Positions 45,801-54,768 are shown, numbered from the stretch's first letter. The stretch: DNA of 64,000 bases from Paenibacillus sp. FSL R10-2734 (GCF_037963865.1 NZ_CP150170.1:2232001-2296000); one strand, 5' to 3'. The notes: generated by a model from the letters alone, not told the origin. Translations and numbers: made by a program.

Positions 45801-46965
45801 CAGAGATTTACCTCGCAAAATTGCTAGCTGGAGCAGTGTGCAGAATCGGGAAGAGCTGCTGCTTGCTGACCATCTGCTTGCCCGAGGACGCACCTATTTG
45901 GACTGGGTTGGACCAGCATTGATCCGGCATCCGGCTGCAGCTATTCTTCGTAAGCTGGGCGGTTCAGAAGGCGCCGTCTCAACGGTGCTGCACAGCGACG
46001 TCTCCAACTGGAGCATCAGTGTGCAAAATGCTTCCGAACTGAACTCTGGGGCATTCCTTCCATCGGATAATTCTGAGGACAAAGCAGAAGAACGTCAGAC
46101 TGTGCTAGAGGCGCTGCAAAAAGGTGAATCTGTAAAAATCTATGGAACAGAGAATAGTGTTGAAATTGATAGAAGGTTGGAATGGAATTATCCGTATGCG
46201 GCTGCCTCTGGCATTCCGGCCAAAACCTCTGTTACGGAGTTAAAAGCTTTGCTGTCGATGCAAGACCAGCCTTCTTTTGATCTGCTAGAGGAAGGAGACA
46301 ATCCAGCCACCTCAAGCGAAAACAATAAACGTCCAAATGTGGCAGGAGCGGACAATCTTCATTTGCGGCGTCCGAAATTCATGGAAAAACGCAGCCTAAC
46401 CCCAGCGGAACGTGGGACTGCTTATCATACGGTAATGCAGCATATTCCACTTGATGGTACTGTAGGGCCGGATGTCGTAGAACAAACATTAGCCAGACTA
46501 GAGCGGGTAGCTATTCTAACTGCAGAGCAAGCGGAGGCGGTAGCTCCTGATCAGATCGAGGCTTTTTATAGCAATGAACTTGGACAAAGACTATTAAAGT
46601 CTTCTTGGAAGCTTAGAGAAATGCCGTTCAGTTACATGGTTCCCGCAGGAGAGGCTTATCGTGGACTCGATTATATGGATAAAGCCGTCTCAGCGCTATC
46701 TCCCGAGAATGACAAGGAAGGATTTAGTGAGGCGGTGCTAATCCAAGGGGTCATTGACTGTCTTTTCCGTGAAGAGGGTCCAATTATTCTGCTAGACTAT
46801 AAGACGGACTCAGTATTGGAACATCAGGGTGGCTTAGAAGCGCTTAAGGAAAAATATCGTTTTCAGCTAGAGCTATACAGCAAGGCATTGCATGATATTT
46901 TGGGAGAACCGATCAGCGAGATTTGGCTGTACTTTTTTGACGGCGGACATGCTGTGAAATTATAA
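42868..46965 (+). CDS. addA: helicase-exonuclease AddAB, subunit AddA
   Basis: A UvrD-type 3'-5' helicase plus RecB-type nuclease, 1365 residues. Walker A AAAGSGKTA is at about 36, LLVATFTKAAAAEMRQR (motif Ia) follows, Walker B VLLDEYQDTN is at about 418, GDMKQSIYRFR (motif III) at about 450, and IMTIHKSKGLEFPVV (motif V) and VALTRPRDK (motif VI) come later. The nuclease has GTAYHTVMQH (about 1185) and ILLDYKTD (about 1308). GTG 42868 overlaps the addB stop as GTGA, with AAAGGAGG nine bases upstream. Low-complexity linkers (about 575-600 and 730-770) look lineage-specific. Confidence 0.96.
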   Translation: MSIKPEIEAKPEGSIWSDDQWRAIAESGDDILVAAAAGSGKTAVLVERIIRKISKEENGFSVDRLLVATFTKAAAAEMRQRIREALDRELEENGENDHLRRQLSLLGKASITTLHSFCLEVIRRYYQIIPIDPGFRILNEHEAEMMRQELLQELLEEKYGEVGEDGADSIFVQLADWFSGERSDDAVHALIQRLHDYARSHPWPEQWLRDTAADFSLPDTDSLGRTPWVLSILEEAKLTLAGAASQLIQGREIALQPGGPAPYAENLAADLEMVNALQEAVNERPWAELYDVFMEVYFGKLKACKKDATDPGLQEMVKELRDSVKKSILDLQKALFGRPADVFLRELNEAAPLMAELAETVIAFGERYRIEKAGRGLVDFSDLEHYCLQILRHPESLPGHSLPSDAAMEYRAQFDEVLLDEYQDTNSVQEEIVRLISRETPGNRFMVGDMKQSIYRFRLAEPGLFLEKYRSFSSKNADDPSVNSNEPSGGSVIDLARNFRSRMEVVNAVNMIFRQIMNESVAEITYDERAELVYGANFPGAAENGPDTFFAPELLLIDRGTSAGKSEEISEDGETPLQESEAIESETAQLEARAIARRISQMTGMNGGAPLLIYDKGLKIMRPVIYGDIVILLRSARIWTPLIIEELRMEGIPAYGDLNKGYFEATEVEIALSLLKIVDNPQQDIPLAGVLRSPVVGLTEEELATVRMCSHGSFYRAVQMAADMQDVREAEEEYDLFSAHVTESASAAERNASSNEALFDASIHDVKAEREAAPQISPELKRKLEHFLGLLESWRDAARQGSLSELIWRIYGESGYMEWVGGLPGGSQRQNNLKALYDRAVQFENDTAARGLFRFLVFISRLRENGGDLGVAGGGGEEGNGVRIMTIHKSKGLEFPVVFIAGMAKQFNRQDLHSPFLMHKELGFGPRFVERDTRVSYPTLSYLAINRRTRLELLAEEMRVLYVALTRPRDKMILVGTVRDLPRKIASWSSVQNREELLLADHLLARGRTYLDWVGPALIRHPAAAILRKLGGSEGAVSTVLHSDVSNWSISVQNASELNSGAFLPSDNSEDKAEERQTVLEALQKGESVKIYGTENSVEIDRRLEWNYPYAAASGIPAKTSVTELKALLSMQDQPSFDLLEEGDNPATSSENNKRPNVAGADNLHLRRPKFMEKRSLTPAERGTAYHTVMQHIPLDGTVGPDVVEQTLARLERVAILTAEQAEAVAPDQIEAFYSNELGQRLLKSSWKLREMPFSYMVPAGEAYRGLDYMDKAVSALSPENDKEGFSEAVLIQGVIDCLFREEGPIILLDYKTDSVLEHQGGLEALKEKYRFQLELYSKALHDILGEPISEIWLYFFDGGHAVKL

Positions 46966-47000
46966 ATCTATTCATTGCCGCATAGGAGCGGGGAAAGAGG

Positions 47001-48188
47001 ATGAAGATGCGGATATTGCATACGGGGGATTGGCACCTTGGCCGTACGCTGGAAGGAAGAAGCCGGCAGAAGGAGCAAGAGCAGTTCATAGATGAATTGG
47101 TGGAAATCGCCGATTTTCATAAGGTAGATTTGATTATGATGGCGGGAGATGTGTACGATTCCGTTAATCCACCAGCGGCTGCGGAGCAATTATTCTATGA
47201 GGCTGCTGCCAGGCTGACTTCAGGTGGAAGACCGCTTGTTGTGATCGCTGGAAATCATGACCAACCGGAGCGAGTGTCTTCAGTCTCCCCGCTTGTGCTA
47301 AGACAGGGAATTACATTGGTAGGACTTCCTACCTCAGAGCCAGTGACTGTTCATGCGGTACGCACGGGTGAGAGTGCCAAAATTGCAGCTTTACCCTATC
47401 CCTCCGAGGCTCGTCTCGGTGAGCTGCTTGCTGGGGATAGTGGGGAAGAGGAGCTTCGACTGGCATATAGCGCACGCGTAGGCAAGCTTATGAAGCTGTT
47501 GGGTCGGGAATTCACACCGCAGACCGTTAATTTAGCGATGAGCCATATTTATGTACTTGGTGGTGTGGAAAGTGACTCGGAACGCCCAATCCAAGTGGGT
47601 GGGGCTTATACTGTAGATCCTTCTGCTTTAGCCTGTGGAGCGCAATATACGGCATTAGGCCATCTTCATCGCGCTCAGCGTGTAAAAGGTGAAGGCATGA
47701 TTCGTTACAGCGGATCGCCGCTGGCATACAGCTTTTCTGAAGCAGGACAGGCCAAATCGGTTACGCTGATTGATGTTGCACCTGGTGGAGAGCCAACCTT
47801 TGAAGAAATCTATCTTCGTTGTGGGCGTCCGCTTGTAAGATGGAGCTCCACTGGAGGATTGCAGGAGGTGTATAACTGGCTGGATGAAGGTAGAGATGCT
47901 TCTGCTTTTATAGATTTGGAGATACGGCTTAGTGAAGCTATGTCGATGAATGATATTCAGCGCCTGCGCAAATCACGCGAGGGGATCATTCATATTCGTC
48001 CAATTTATCCGCAAATGGAGATGGAGCTCGAACAGGTTTCCCGTTCACGTATGCCTGTGCAAGAATTGTTCCGTAAATTCTATCAGCGTCAGACGGGTGG
48101 AGCAGAGCCGGAAGATAGCTTGATAGAGCTGTTCTTACAGCTTACCGAAGAAGAACGGCGTCAGCCAGAGGAAGGAGAGGAGAACTAA
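47001..48188 (+). CDS. sbcD: DNA repair exonuclease SbcCD, nuclease subunit SbcD (Mre11-like)
   Basis: A 395-residue metallophosphoesterase that cuts DNA hairpins and protein-blocked ends. Mre11 motifs are HTGDWHLGR (I, about 7-15), MAGDVYDS (II, about 49), AGNHDQPER (III, about 85) and, further on, LAMSHIYVLGG and TALGHLHRAQ (IV/V). GGGGAAAGAGG precedes the ATG. It is followed one base after its stop by sbcC. Together with addBA upstream it makes a four-gene double-strand-break processing block. Confidence 0.95.
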   Translation: MKMRILHTGDWHLGRTLEGRSRQKEQEQFIDELVEIADFHKVDLIMMAGDVYDSVNPPAAAEQLFYEAAARLTSGGRPLVVIAGNHDQPERVSSVSPLVLRQGITLVGLPTSEPVTVHAVRTGESAKIAALPYPSEARLGELLAGDSGEEELRLAYSARVGKLMKLLGREFTPQTVNLAMSHIYVLGGVESDSERPIQVGGAYTVDPSALACGAQYTALGHLHRAQRVKGEGMIRYSGSPLAYSFSEAGQAKSVTLIDVAPGGEPTFEEIYLRCGRPLVRWSSTGGLQEVYNWLDEGRDASAFIDLEIRLSEAMSMNDIQRLRKSREGIIHIRPIYPQMEMELEQVSRSRMPVQELFRKFYQRQTGGAEPEDSLIELFLQLTEEERRQPEEGEEN

Positions 48189-48189
48189 G

Positions 48190-51100
48190 GTGAAGCCTAT
48201 TCTATTAAAAGTAGCAGGACTACAAAGTTATAGAGAAATGCAGGAAATAGATTTTGAAAGTTTATGTGAGACCGGTTTGTTTGGAATCTTTGGACCAACA
48301 GGGAGCGGCAAGTCTAGTTTGCTAGATGCTATTACTTTGGCGATGTACGGGAAAGTGGAACGTGCCGTTAACGGAACGCAGGGGATTATGAATCATTCTG
48401 AAGACACGCTACAAGTCTCTTTCACCTTTGAGCTTACTTCCTCTGCTGGGGCACATCGTTACCGTGTTGAGCGTAAGTTTAAGCGTACAGGGGAGCAAAC
48501 CGTAAGTAACACGATTAGCCGTTTTATTGAAGTCACACCTGATGGGGATAACGTTCTGGCGGACAAGCTTGCGGATGTTACGCGCTGTGTGGAGGAGCAT
48601 ATTGGTCTAAAAATGGATGACTTCACGCGGGCGGTTGTATTGCCGCAGGGGAAATTTGCTGAATTCTTATCGCTTCGTGGCGTAGATCGCCGGCAAATGC
48701 TGCAGCGCCTGTTCCATCTGGAACAGTATGGCGATCAGCTTGCCATCAAGCTTAGCCGCCGAGTGAAGGAGAATGAGGCTGCGCTCCGCGCGCTCGAAGC
48801 TGAGCAACAGGGTCTTGGCAGCGCAGGCAAAGAGGATGTAAAGGCAGCGGCGGAGCGCCTCGAACAGGCAACCCTCTATGCTGCGGAATGCCGCCGGAAG
48901 CTTACGGCGGCGCTGCAGGTCTCGGAGCGTTTCGCGCGTATTCGCGAGCTCCAAGAGGAACGGACCCGCCGCGAGCTGCAGCGGCAGGGGCTGCTCTCCA
49001 AGGAGGGGGAGATTCTCCTCCTTGAACAGAAGCTCGGCCAAGCTGACGAGGCCGAGGCAAGGCTTCCCGCGCTTAAAGCATGGCGCAGCGCGGAAGAAGC
49101 CTTTAAGAGCCGATTGGCCCGCGCGGAGGGCCAAGAGGTGCTGGCCGCCGCCGCCGAGCAGGAGGCGGCGCGTGCCGCTGCCGCCGCGGCTGCTGCGCAG
49201 GCCGCGCTTGCGGCGGAAGAGCCGGCCCTCCGGGAGGGGGCCGGCACCTACCGCCGCGCGCTCGAGCTCGAGTCCGAGCTCGGGGCGCTACGGCGCGAAC
49301 TCGCGGCTCTGCGCGAGCGCCGCGAAGAGGCCTCCCGCAAGCTAGCGGAGCTGCGGGAGGGCATGGCTCGGGAGCGTGAGCTTTTGGCCAAGGGCCAAAA
49401 GCGCCAGCAAGAGCTGCAGCTGAGCCTGCAGCCGCTCGGTGTCCGCTCCCAGGAGCGGCAGTCTCTGCAAGAAGCGATGCAGAGACTGCAAGGGCTGCAC
49501 TCCGCCGAATCCCAATGGGATAAGGCGGAGAAGGAGCGCCGCGAGCGTGCCGCTGCACTCGCGGCTGCGCAGGCGCGACTCGCGGAGGCCGAGGGCCGTC
49601 GCGAGCAGCAGGAAGCTTCTCGCGGGCAACTGATCCGCGAGGCGGCGCTGCATCAAGAGGAGCTGCTGGCAACAGAAGAAGCTGCGCGTGCCGCCGCGGA
49701 GAGCCTGGAGCAACATGTCAGTTCTTTGGAAGCTGCTATGAAGGATCAAGAGCTTCACAGACTGTCGCTTGCGCTCGCTAAGGAGCTGGAAGAAGGACAA
49801 CCTTGCCCTGTATGCGGCAGCGAGCATCATCCTGCTCCAGCATTATTGCAGGATAGCTTAGAGCAACAGGAACTGGAAATGAAGCTTCAGCAAGTCCGGG
49901 CATTGTCGAGACGGGCTTTGGAAGCTCGTCATTTGTTCCGAGGCCTTCGTGAACAGGATCAAGTATGGCTGGAGCAGGTATTTGGAAATGAAGTCATCGA
50001 AGCGGCAAATCACCCTGCAGCCGCAGGTTCAGAAGTAAGCGATGCAGTTGCCCCTTCCGCCGATTTAATCATTCCGGATGAAGAAGCCTTGTCAGCACTT
50101 GAGACTGAACTTTTGGCATTAAAAGGTCGGTCAGGTGAACTGCGCCGTACTGCGGTACAGTGGCAGCAATCGATGCAGGACGTTCAGCAGCTATGCCTCA
50201 AAGAAGCAGCTGGTGTCGATGGTGAACGGAGCTGGGTAGAAGGAATTACGGCCAAAGCTGAGGAACTCAGCGCCCAGCTAAAGGCTCTGCGGGAGAACTG
50301 GGTACAACAGTTCCCTAACCTGGCACCGGGTGAGGTAGAACAAGCTTACCGTGAGCTGGTCGCGAAGGATGCACAAGCCGAAGAAATTAGATCGCGTCTT
50401 GATATCAGCGTCAAATTTCTGGAGGAGAAAAGCGCTTCTGTGCAGAACCTTCAGGACACCATTATAGGGCTGGATAAAGAGCTAGCTCAGTGGATCACAC
50501 AGATCGAAGGTAAAGAAGAATTGCAGCGTGAAAAAGATCAGCGTCTACTTGAGTGGACGAATGGTCGTGCTGCTGCTACGCTTCTAGCGGAGTGTGAAGG
50601 CCGTCTACAGGAATTGTTGACTGCTGTGGAGACAAACAAGCAATTACATCTTACCGCGGCGGAAAAGGCCCAGTATCAGATTAAAGAGGCAGCTATCGCT
50701 CGCCAGTCCGCAGAATCAGCGCGTGAACATTATGCAACTGCAGCCAGCCAGTGGGAACAAAGCTTGGCGTCTTCACCGTTTCGTTCAGCTGCTGAGGTTG
50801 AAGGAGCAGCTCTTACACCTGAAGAACGGGAAATAGCCTCTTCCCGGGTGCGTGCTCACCGTGCTGAAGAAGCTGAGGTCTCTTTGCAATTGCGTAACAT
50901 TGAAGAGAAGCTTGACGGAGCCAGCTTAAGTGAAGAGGAATGGCAAATAAGCCAGGGGACCTTAAGAGAAAGTAAAGCTGAGGATGAAATGGCCCTTCAG
51001 GCAAGAGCACGTGCTGAGCGTGATTTGGAGGATCTGCGGCATCGGCATATTCGCTGGATGGAGCTCGAGGCCAAGCGGCTTGAACATGCCTCTCTACAAG

Positions 51101-51606
51101 ATCAACTATCCAAGCTGCAGACGGTCTTACGTGGGAATGCCTTTGTTGAGTATATTGCCGAGGAGCAATTGATGCAGGTGTGCCAGTCCGCTTCCCAGCG
51201 GCTTCGTTTCCTAAGCAAGCAGCGTTATGCGCTAGAGGTTGATTCGGGTGGTGGCTTTGTGATCCGTGATGACGGGAACGGTGGGGTGAGAAGACCTGTC
51301 TCAACACTGTCTGGTGGAGAGACCTTCCTCACATCCCTTTCACTGGCACTTGCTCTTTCAGCTCAGATCCAGCTTCGGGGACAATATCAGTTGCAGTTCT
51401 TTTTTCTGGATGAAGGCTTTGGTACGCTCGACCCTGATCTGCTGGATACAGTAATCACATCACTTGAAAGATTGCATAATGACCAGCTGTCAGTCGGTAT
51501 TATCAGCCACGTTCCAGAGCTGCGTGCACGGTTGCCGCGCAAGCTGGTAGTAGTTCCTGCTGAACAAGGTGGAGGGGGATCTCGTATCCTTTTGGAAAAA
51601 ATGTGA
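48190..51606 (+). CDS. sbcC: DNA repair exonuclease SbcCD, ATPase subunit SbcC (Rad50-like)
   Basis: A 1138-residue SMC-like ATPase. Walker A GPTGSGKSS is at about 36, the Q-loop region VVLPQGKFAEFL at about 150, and long coiled coils flank the zinc hook CPVCG at about 539. The signature LSGGETF (about 1040) and Walker B FFLDEGFGTLD (about 1075) close the head. The GTG start is one base after the sbcD stop. The coiled coil from about residue 195 to 505 (48770-49700) is unusually GC-rich and Ala/Arg/Glu-rich compared with the rest of the gene. This gives long shadow frames on the other strand that I do not regard as genes. Confidence 0.95.
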   Translation: MKPILLKVAGLQSYREMQEIDFESLCETGLFGIFGPTGSGKSSLLDAITLAMYGKVERAVNGTQGIMNHSEDTLQVSFTFELTSSAGAHRYRVERKFKRTGEQTVSNTISRFIEVTPDGDNVLADKLADVTRCVEEHIGLKMDDFTRAVVLPQGKFAEFLSLRGVDRRQMLQRLFHLEQYGDQLAIKLSRRVKENEAALRALEAEQQGLGSAGKEDVKAAAERLEQATLYAAECRRKLTAALQVSERFARIRELQEERTRRELQRQGLLSKEGEILLLEQKLGQADEAEARLPALKAWRSAEEAFKSRLARAEGQEVLAAAAEQEAARAAAAAAAAQAALAAEEPALREGAGTYRRALELESELGALRRELAALRERREEASRKLAELREGMARERELLAKGQKRQQELQLSLQPLGVRSQERQSLQEAMQRLQGLHSAESQWDKAEKERRERAAALAAAQARLAEAEGRREQQEASRGQLIREAALHQEELLATEEAARAAAESLEQHVSSLEAAMKDQELHRLSLALAKELEEGQPCPVCGSEHHPAPALLQDSLEQQELEMKLQQVRALSRRALEARHLFRGLREQDQVWLEQVFGNEVIEAANHPAAAGSEVSDAVAPSADLIIPDEEALSALETELLALKGRSGELRRTAVQWQQSMQDVQQLCLKEAAGVDGERSWVEGITAKAEELSAQLKALRENWVQQFPNLAPGEVEQAYRELVAKDAQAEEIRSRLDISVKFLEEKSASVQNLQDTIIGLDKELAQWITQIEGKEELQREKDQRLLEWTNGRAAATLLAECEGRLQELLTAVETNKQLHLTAAEKAQYQIKEAAIARQSAESAREHYATAASQWEQSLASSPFRSAAEVEGAALTPEEREIASSRVRAHRAEEAEVSLQLRNIEEKLDGASLSEEEWQISQGTLRESKAEDEMALQARARAERDLEDLRHRHIRWMELEAKRLEHASLQDQLSKLQTVLRGNAFVEYIAEEQLMQVCQSASQRLRFLSKQRYALEVDSGGGFVIRDDGNGGVRRPVSTLSGGETFLTSLSLALALSAQIQLRGQYQLQFFFLDEGFGTLDPDLLDTVITSLERLHNDQLSVGIISHVPELRARLPRKLVVVPAEQGGGGSRILLEKM

Positions 51607-51686
51607 GGATATTCTAAGCGTGTGATTGATATCACAGATACAGTATCAACGTGCTGTTATAATACAGCTAAGCCGACATTACTTTT

Positions 51687-51787
51687 AGAAACACCTCGGC
51701 GGACGTATGACCGGGAATATACTCCTTTTCATACGTCCGCCGCCGAATCAGCTTTATAAGCTGTGAAGGGTGTTTCTCTTTTTTTTG
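51687..51787 (+). terminator. three-way-junction terminator after sbcC
   Basis: Three perfect helices nest: an outer 9-bp stem (51687-51695 with 51769-51777), a 14-bp hairpin (51697-51710 with 51729-51742) and a 6-bp hairpin (51749-51754 with 51758-51763). A run of eight or more T follows directly (51779-51786). The fold is far more elaborate than a simple terminator. It ends the addBA-sbcDC operon and may also be a stable small RNA. Confidence 0.8.
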
Positions 51788-51971
51788 CCTTTTTTAGCCC
51801 CGACGGGAGTTTATATAGCACTACTTCATTTGTTAACGGAGTTCATTCTGTATTAGATACAGTTTTAGGGTGTAGACGTTGAATCTTCAAGCGTCTTTCG
51901 TAATTGGTGATTATCCTGTATGATTATCTTAAAATATAAGAAAGTATAAGTTTCACGTAATACTTCATGTC

Positions 51972-52030
51972 TTATATTTCTCGCATTTACGCTGACCGTC
52001 CTTGTAAGGGCACTGAAGGCTTTTATGCTT
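51972..52030 (+). repeat. second copy of the rsmE-type leader repeat, upstream of the HIT gene
   Basis: TTATATTTCTCG...CGCT.ACCGTCCTT.TAAGG...GAAGGC.TTTAT matches 25514-25568 in order and spacing, with a less perfect hairpin. It lies 45-100 bases before the ATG. The interval 51607-52074 has no gene. Confidence 0.6.
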
Positions 52031-52074
52031 ATGATGAAGCAATATTTCACCAATTTTTAGGAGGCAAGCACTCT

Positions 52075-52434
52075 ATGGAGACCGTGTTTAGCAAAATTAT
52101 TGAGGGTACTATTCCTTCCAAAAAAGTATTTGAGAACGAGCGTATTCTTGCTTTCTACGACATCGAGCCGGCTGCACCGGTACATGTGTTAATCATTCCT
52201 AAGAAGTTCATTGCTTCCATGAATGATGTCACACCTGAGGATCTTCCGCTGATTGCTGAAATTCACAGTGTAGCGCAACAGATCGCTATCGATCTTGGGA
52301 TTGCCGAGTCTGGTTATCGTTTGATCAATAATTGTGGTCCTGATAGTGGACAAGCTGTGCCTCATCTTCATTATCACTTGCTTGGTGGGGCCAAGCTGGG
52401 AGCCCTTACAGGAATCTCGGCTTCTCACGCATAG
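52075..52434 (+). CDS. HIT-family nucleotide-binding hydrolase (HinT-like)
   Basis: A 119-residue histidine-triad protein that hydrolyses nucleoside phosphoramidates or similar AMP-linked compounds. CVFSK-type start (METVFSKIIEGTIPSKKVFE), then FYDIEPAAPVHVLIIPKK and the catalytic HLHYHLLGG near the C-terminus. ATG 52075 has TTAGGAGG upstream; the open frame back to 51967 is leader sequence. Followed by the rpsU promoter. Confidence 0.9.
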   Translation: METVFSKIIEGTIPSKKVFENERILAFYDIEPAAPVHVLIIPKKFIASMNDVTPEDLPLIAEIHSVAQQIAIDLGIAESGYRLINNCGPDSGQAVPHLHYHLLGGAKLGALTGISASHA

Positions 52435-52486
52435 TACAATCATTAAATGTTGAAGAACTTGCCAGAAAAAAAGAATAACACGGAGG

Positions 52487-52516
52487 TTGACACCTTATTT
52501 CCGTTTGACCTATAAT
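52487..52516 (+). promoter_or_regulatory. sigma-A promoter of rpsU
   Basis: A perfect TTGACA (52487-52492) and a perfect TATAAT (52511-52516) have an 18-bp spacer. They lie 58 bases before the rpsU start. This is the strongest promoter match in the window, as expected for a ribosomal protein gene. Confidence 0.8.
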
Positions 52517-52573
52517 GTAATTTGATAAACCGTGTTATGCTCTTGGACGGTATGGTCGGAGGGAGGGGAAACT

Positions 52574-52747
52574 GTGTCTGAAACGAAAGTTCGCAAAAAC
52601 GAGACAATTGATGCTGCACTTCGTCGCTTTAAACGTTCCATCGCAAAAGATGGTGTCTTGGCTGAGGTGAAGAAACGCAAACATTACGAAAAGCCAAGCG
52701 TTAAGAAAAAGCTGAAGTCTGAGGCTGCTCGTAAGAGAAAGTTTTAG
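52574..52747 (+). CDS. rpsU: 30S ribosomal protein bS21
   Basis: A 57-residue, very basic protein (SETKVRKNETIDAALRRFKR... ending ARKRKF), typical of Bacillales S21. GTG 52574 is the start, with GGGAGGGGAAA upstream; frames extending to 52532 are leader. It lies eight or so bases before the yqeY ribosome binding site, forming the usual rpsU-yqeY pair. Confidence 0.95.
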   Translation: MSETKVRKNETIDAALRRFKRSIAKDGVLAEVKKRKHYEKPSVKKKLKSEAARKRKF

Positions 52748-52762
52748 GAGGATTACCCACGC

Positions 52763-53206
52763 ATGAATCTTAGCGAGAGATTGAACGAAGATATGAAGCA
52801 AGCGATGAAGAGTAAGGACAAGTTCACGCTCTCCACGATTCGAATGGTTCGTTCTACAATAAAGTATCTTGAAATAGATTTGAAGAGAACATTGGACGAC
52901 AACGAAGTGCTTGATATCCTTAGTCGTGAAATCAAACAGCGCAAAGATGCCCTCCAAGAATTTGAATCAGCGGGTCGCGACGAGCTTGCCGCGAGTACGA
53001 AGGCAGAAATCGAGATTATTATTAAGTATCTTCCCGAGCAACTTTCCGAAGAAGAAATTAAAGCAATTGTACAGCAGACCATCCAGGAAACCGGTGCTTC
53101 TTCGAAAAGTGAAATGGGTAAGGTCATGAGCGCACTGATGCCTAAGGTCAAAGGTCGCGCCGATGGTAAACTCGTGAACCAAGCGGTTCTGCAATTTCTG
53201 CAATAA
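52763..53206 (+). CDS. yqeY: GatB/YqeY domain-containing protein
   Basis: A 147-residue protein homologous to the tail domain of GatB (MNLSERLNEDMKQAMKSKDK, LPEQLSEEEIKAIV, MGKVMSALMPKVKGRADGKLVN). Its role is unknown; similarity to the GatB tail suggests tRNA binding. TTTTAGGAGG precedes the ATG. It is followed by a terminator, which separates rpsU-yqeY from the nfeD-floA group. Confidence 0.93.
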   Translation: MNLSERLNEDMKQAMKSKDKFTLSTIRMVRSTIKYLEIDLKRTLDDNEVLDILSREIKQRKDALQEFESAGRDELAASTKAEIEIIIKYLPEQLSEEEIKAIVQQTIQETGASSKSEMGKVMSALMPKVKGRADGKLVNQAVLQFLQ

Positions 53207-53215
53207 TATAGCGCT

Positions 53216-53243
53216 AGCACCCCTTGCAAAAGGGGTGCTTTTC
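53216..53243 (+). terminator. intrinsic terminator of rpsU-yqeY
   Basis: A 10-bp perfect stem (53216-53225 with 53230-53239) with a GCAA tetraloop is followed by TTTT. Confidence 0.9.
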
Positions 53244-53324
53244 TATGTTTTGAAACGTAATTCCAATTGCAGCGTAATAACGTTTATGTGTTCCGGGTCA
53301 AGTTGAAGAAGGGAGGTAAAAATA

Positions 53325-54710
53325 TTGAAAAAATTACGGAAAATAATGTTGGCCAGCATTCCCGTTGTTTTGCTGCTCTTGCTCTTAACGCCGTTTATAC
53401 CGAATGTAAGCGCTGATGTTACAGCACCAAAAGCACAAGGAGCTACAAATGGTGAGTTGAAGAAAGGCCCTGTGTTTATTATTCCGGTTGATCAGAAAAT
53501 TGAAAGAGGTCTGCAAAGCTTTTTGGAAAGAGGATTTGCAGAAGCTGCTAATTATGGAGCAGTTCTAATTATGCTCGAGGTGGATACACCAGGCGGACTG
53601 GTGAATTCGGCGGAACAGATTGGGACTATGGTAAGAGATAGTGACATACCTACAGCTGCATATATTAAAGGTGATGCCGCCTCTGCAGGCAGTTACATAG
53701 CACTTAACGCAGGTGCAATCATCATGAAGCCGGGCAGCATGATCGGTTCCGCATCCCTCGTAGATGGGAGCGGACGAAAAGTAGATGACGCGAAGATGGT
53801 GTCCTACTGGAAATCAAAAATGATTGGAGCCGCTGCTTTGAATGAGCGAGATCCAGATATTGCTGCGGGAATGGTCGATAGTAATTTGGTAGTGGATAAG
53901 CCAGATCTAGGTGTATCTAAAGCGCAGGGTGAAATTATTGCCTTGTCTAGTGACGAAGCATTAAATGCTGGCTACGCTGATCAAATTACAGCTACTCCTG
54001 AGGAAGCTATCACTTGGCTAGGGTATACTACTGATGACATATTTCGTGTGGAGCATACAGGAGCCGAGAAAATGTCGCAATTTCTGACGAGTCCGATTAT
54101 TATGACGATTCTCTTGTTCATTGGGATCACCGGTGTCGTGATTGAGTTGCTCGTTCCGGGCTTTGGCGCACCTGGGATCATTGGGACATTAGCTTTCGTT
54201 TTATATTTTTTCGGAAACTCAGTGGCTGGGTTTGCCGGATCAGAAACTTGGCTGTTGTTCATAATTGGACTTGTCATGCTTGTGCTGGAGCTGTTCGTGC
54301 CGAGCTTTGGTATATTGGGGTTACTCGGTTCAGTGAGTCTTGTAGCAGGTGTCGTACGAGCCGCATACAGCTTTACGCATGCATTGTTTAGTCTGGGTAT
54401 CGCATTCGCAGCGGCGACTGTAGTCATTGTAATTGTGGCTGTCGCTTTTAAAGAACGCGGAATTTGGAATAGGTTTATTTTGAGGGATACGCTCACCAAA
54501 GATCAGGGCTTTGTACCCGTTGAAGAGAAGATAAGCTTAGTTGGAGCTATAGGGAACAGTATTACTCCGCTTCGTCCTTCTGGAACGGTTATGATTGGCG
54601 GCGAACGCGTAGATGTCGTTACAGAAGGTAGCTTTATTAGCGTCAACGCACCGGTCACTGTTATAAAAGTTGAGGGTGGACGGATTGTGGTGAAGGAAGT
54701 TAAGGAATAA
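53325..54710 (+). CDS. yqeZ: NfeD-family membrane serine protease (YqeZ-like)
   Basis: A 461-residue membrane protein. A signal peptide (about 1-30) leads into a ClpP/SppA-like domain (PVFIIPVDQKIERGL, LEVDTPGGLVNSAEQI, DAASAGSYIALNAG with the likely catalytic Ser, about 130). Four or five spans follow (about 260-365), then an OB-fold C-terminal domain (GAIGNSITPLRPSGTVMIGGERVDVV). Its gene precedes floA, and NfeD proteins typically partner with flotillin-like proteins in membrane microdomains. TTG start with GGGAGG upstream. Confidence 0.9.
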   Translation: MKKLRKIMLASIPVVLLLLLLTPFIPNVSADVTAPKAQGATNGELKKGPVFIIPVDQKIERGLQSFLERGFAEAANYGAVLIMLEVDTPGGLVNSAEQIGTMVRDSDIPTAAYIKGDAASAGSYIALNAGAIIMKPGSMIGSASLVDGSGRKVDDAKMVSYWKSKMIGAAALNERDPDIAAGMVDSNLVVDKPDLGVSKAQGEIIALSSDEALNAGYADQITATPEEAITWLGYTTDDIFRVEHTGAEKMSQFLTSPIIMTILLFIGITGVVIELLVPGFGAPGIIGTLAFVLYFFGNSVAGFAGSETWLLFIIGLVMLVLELFVPSFGILGLLGSVSLVAGVVRAAYSFTHALFSLGIAFAAATVVIVIVAVAFKERGIWNRFILRDTLTKDQGFVPVEEKISLVGAIGNSITPLRPSGTVMIGGERVDVVTEGSFISVNAPVTVIKVEGGRIVVKEVKE

Positions 54711-54768
54711 GGAAAGCTATAGACAATCGATAGTAGCTCCACAATAATTTAACGGAGGTTATAAAGTT

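Noticed and set aside
49103..49672. 189-codon minus-strand frame opposite sbcC
   Set aside because: A GC-rich shadow of the sbcC coiled coil; Pro/Ala/Arg-rich with no start signal.
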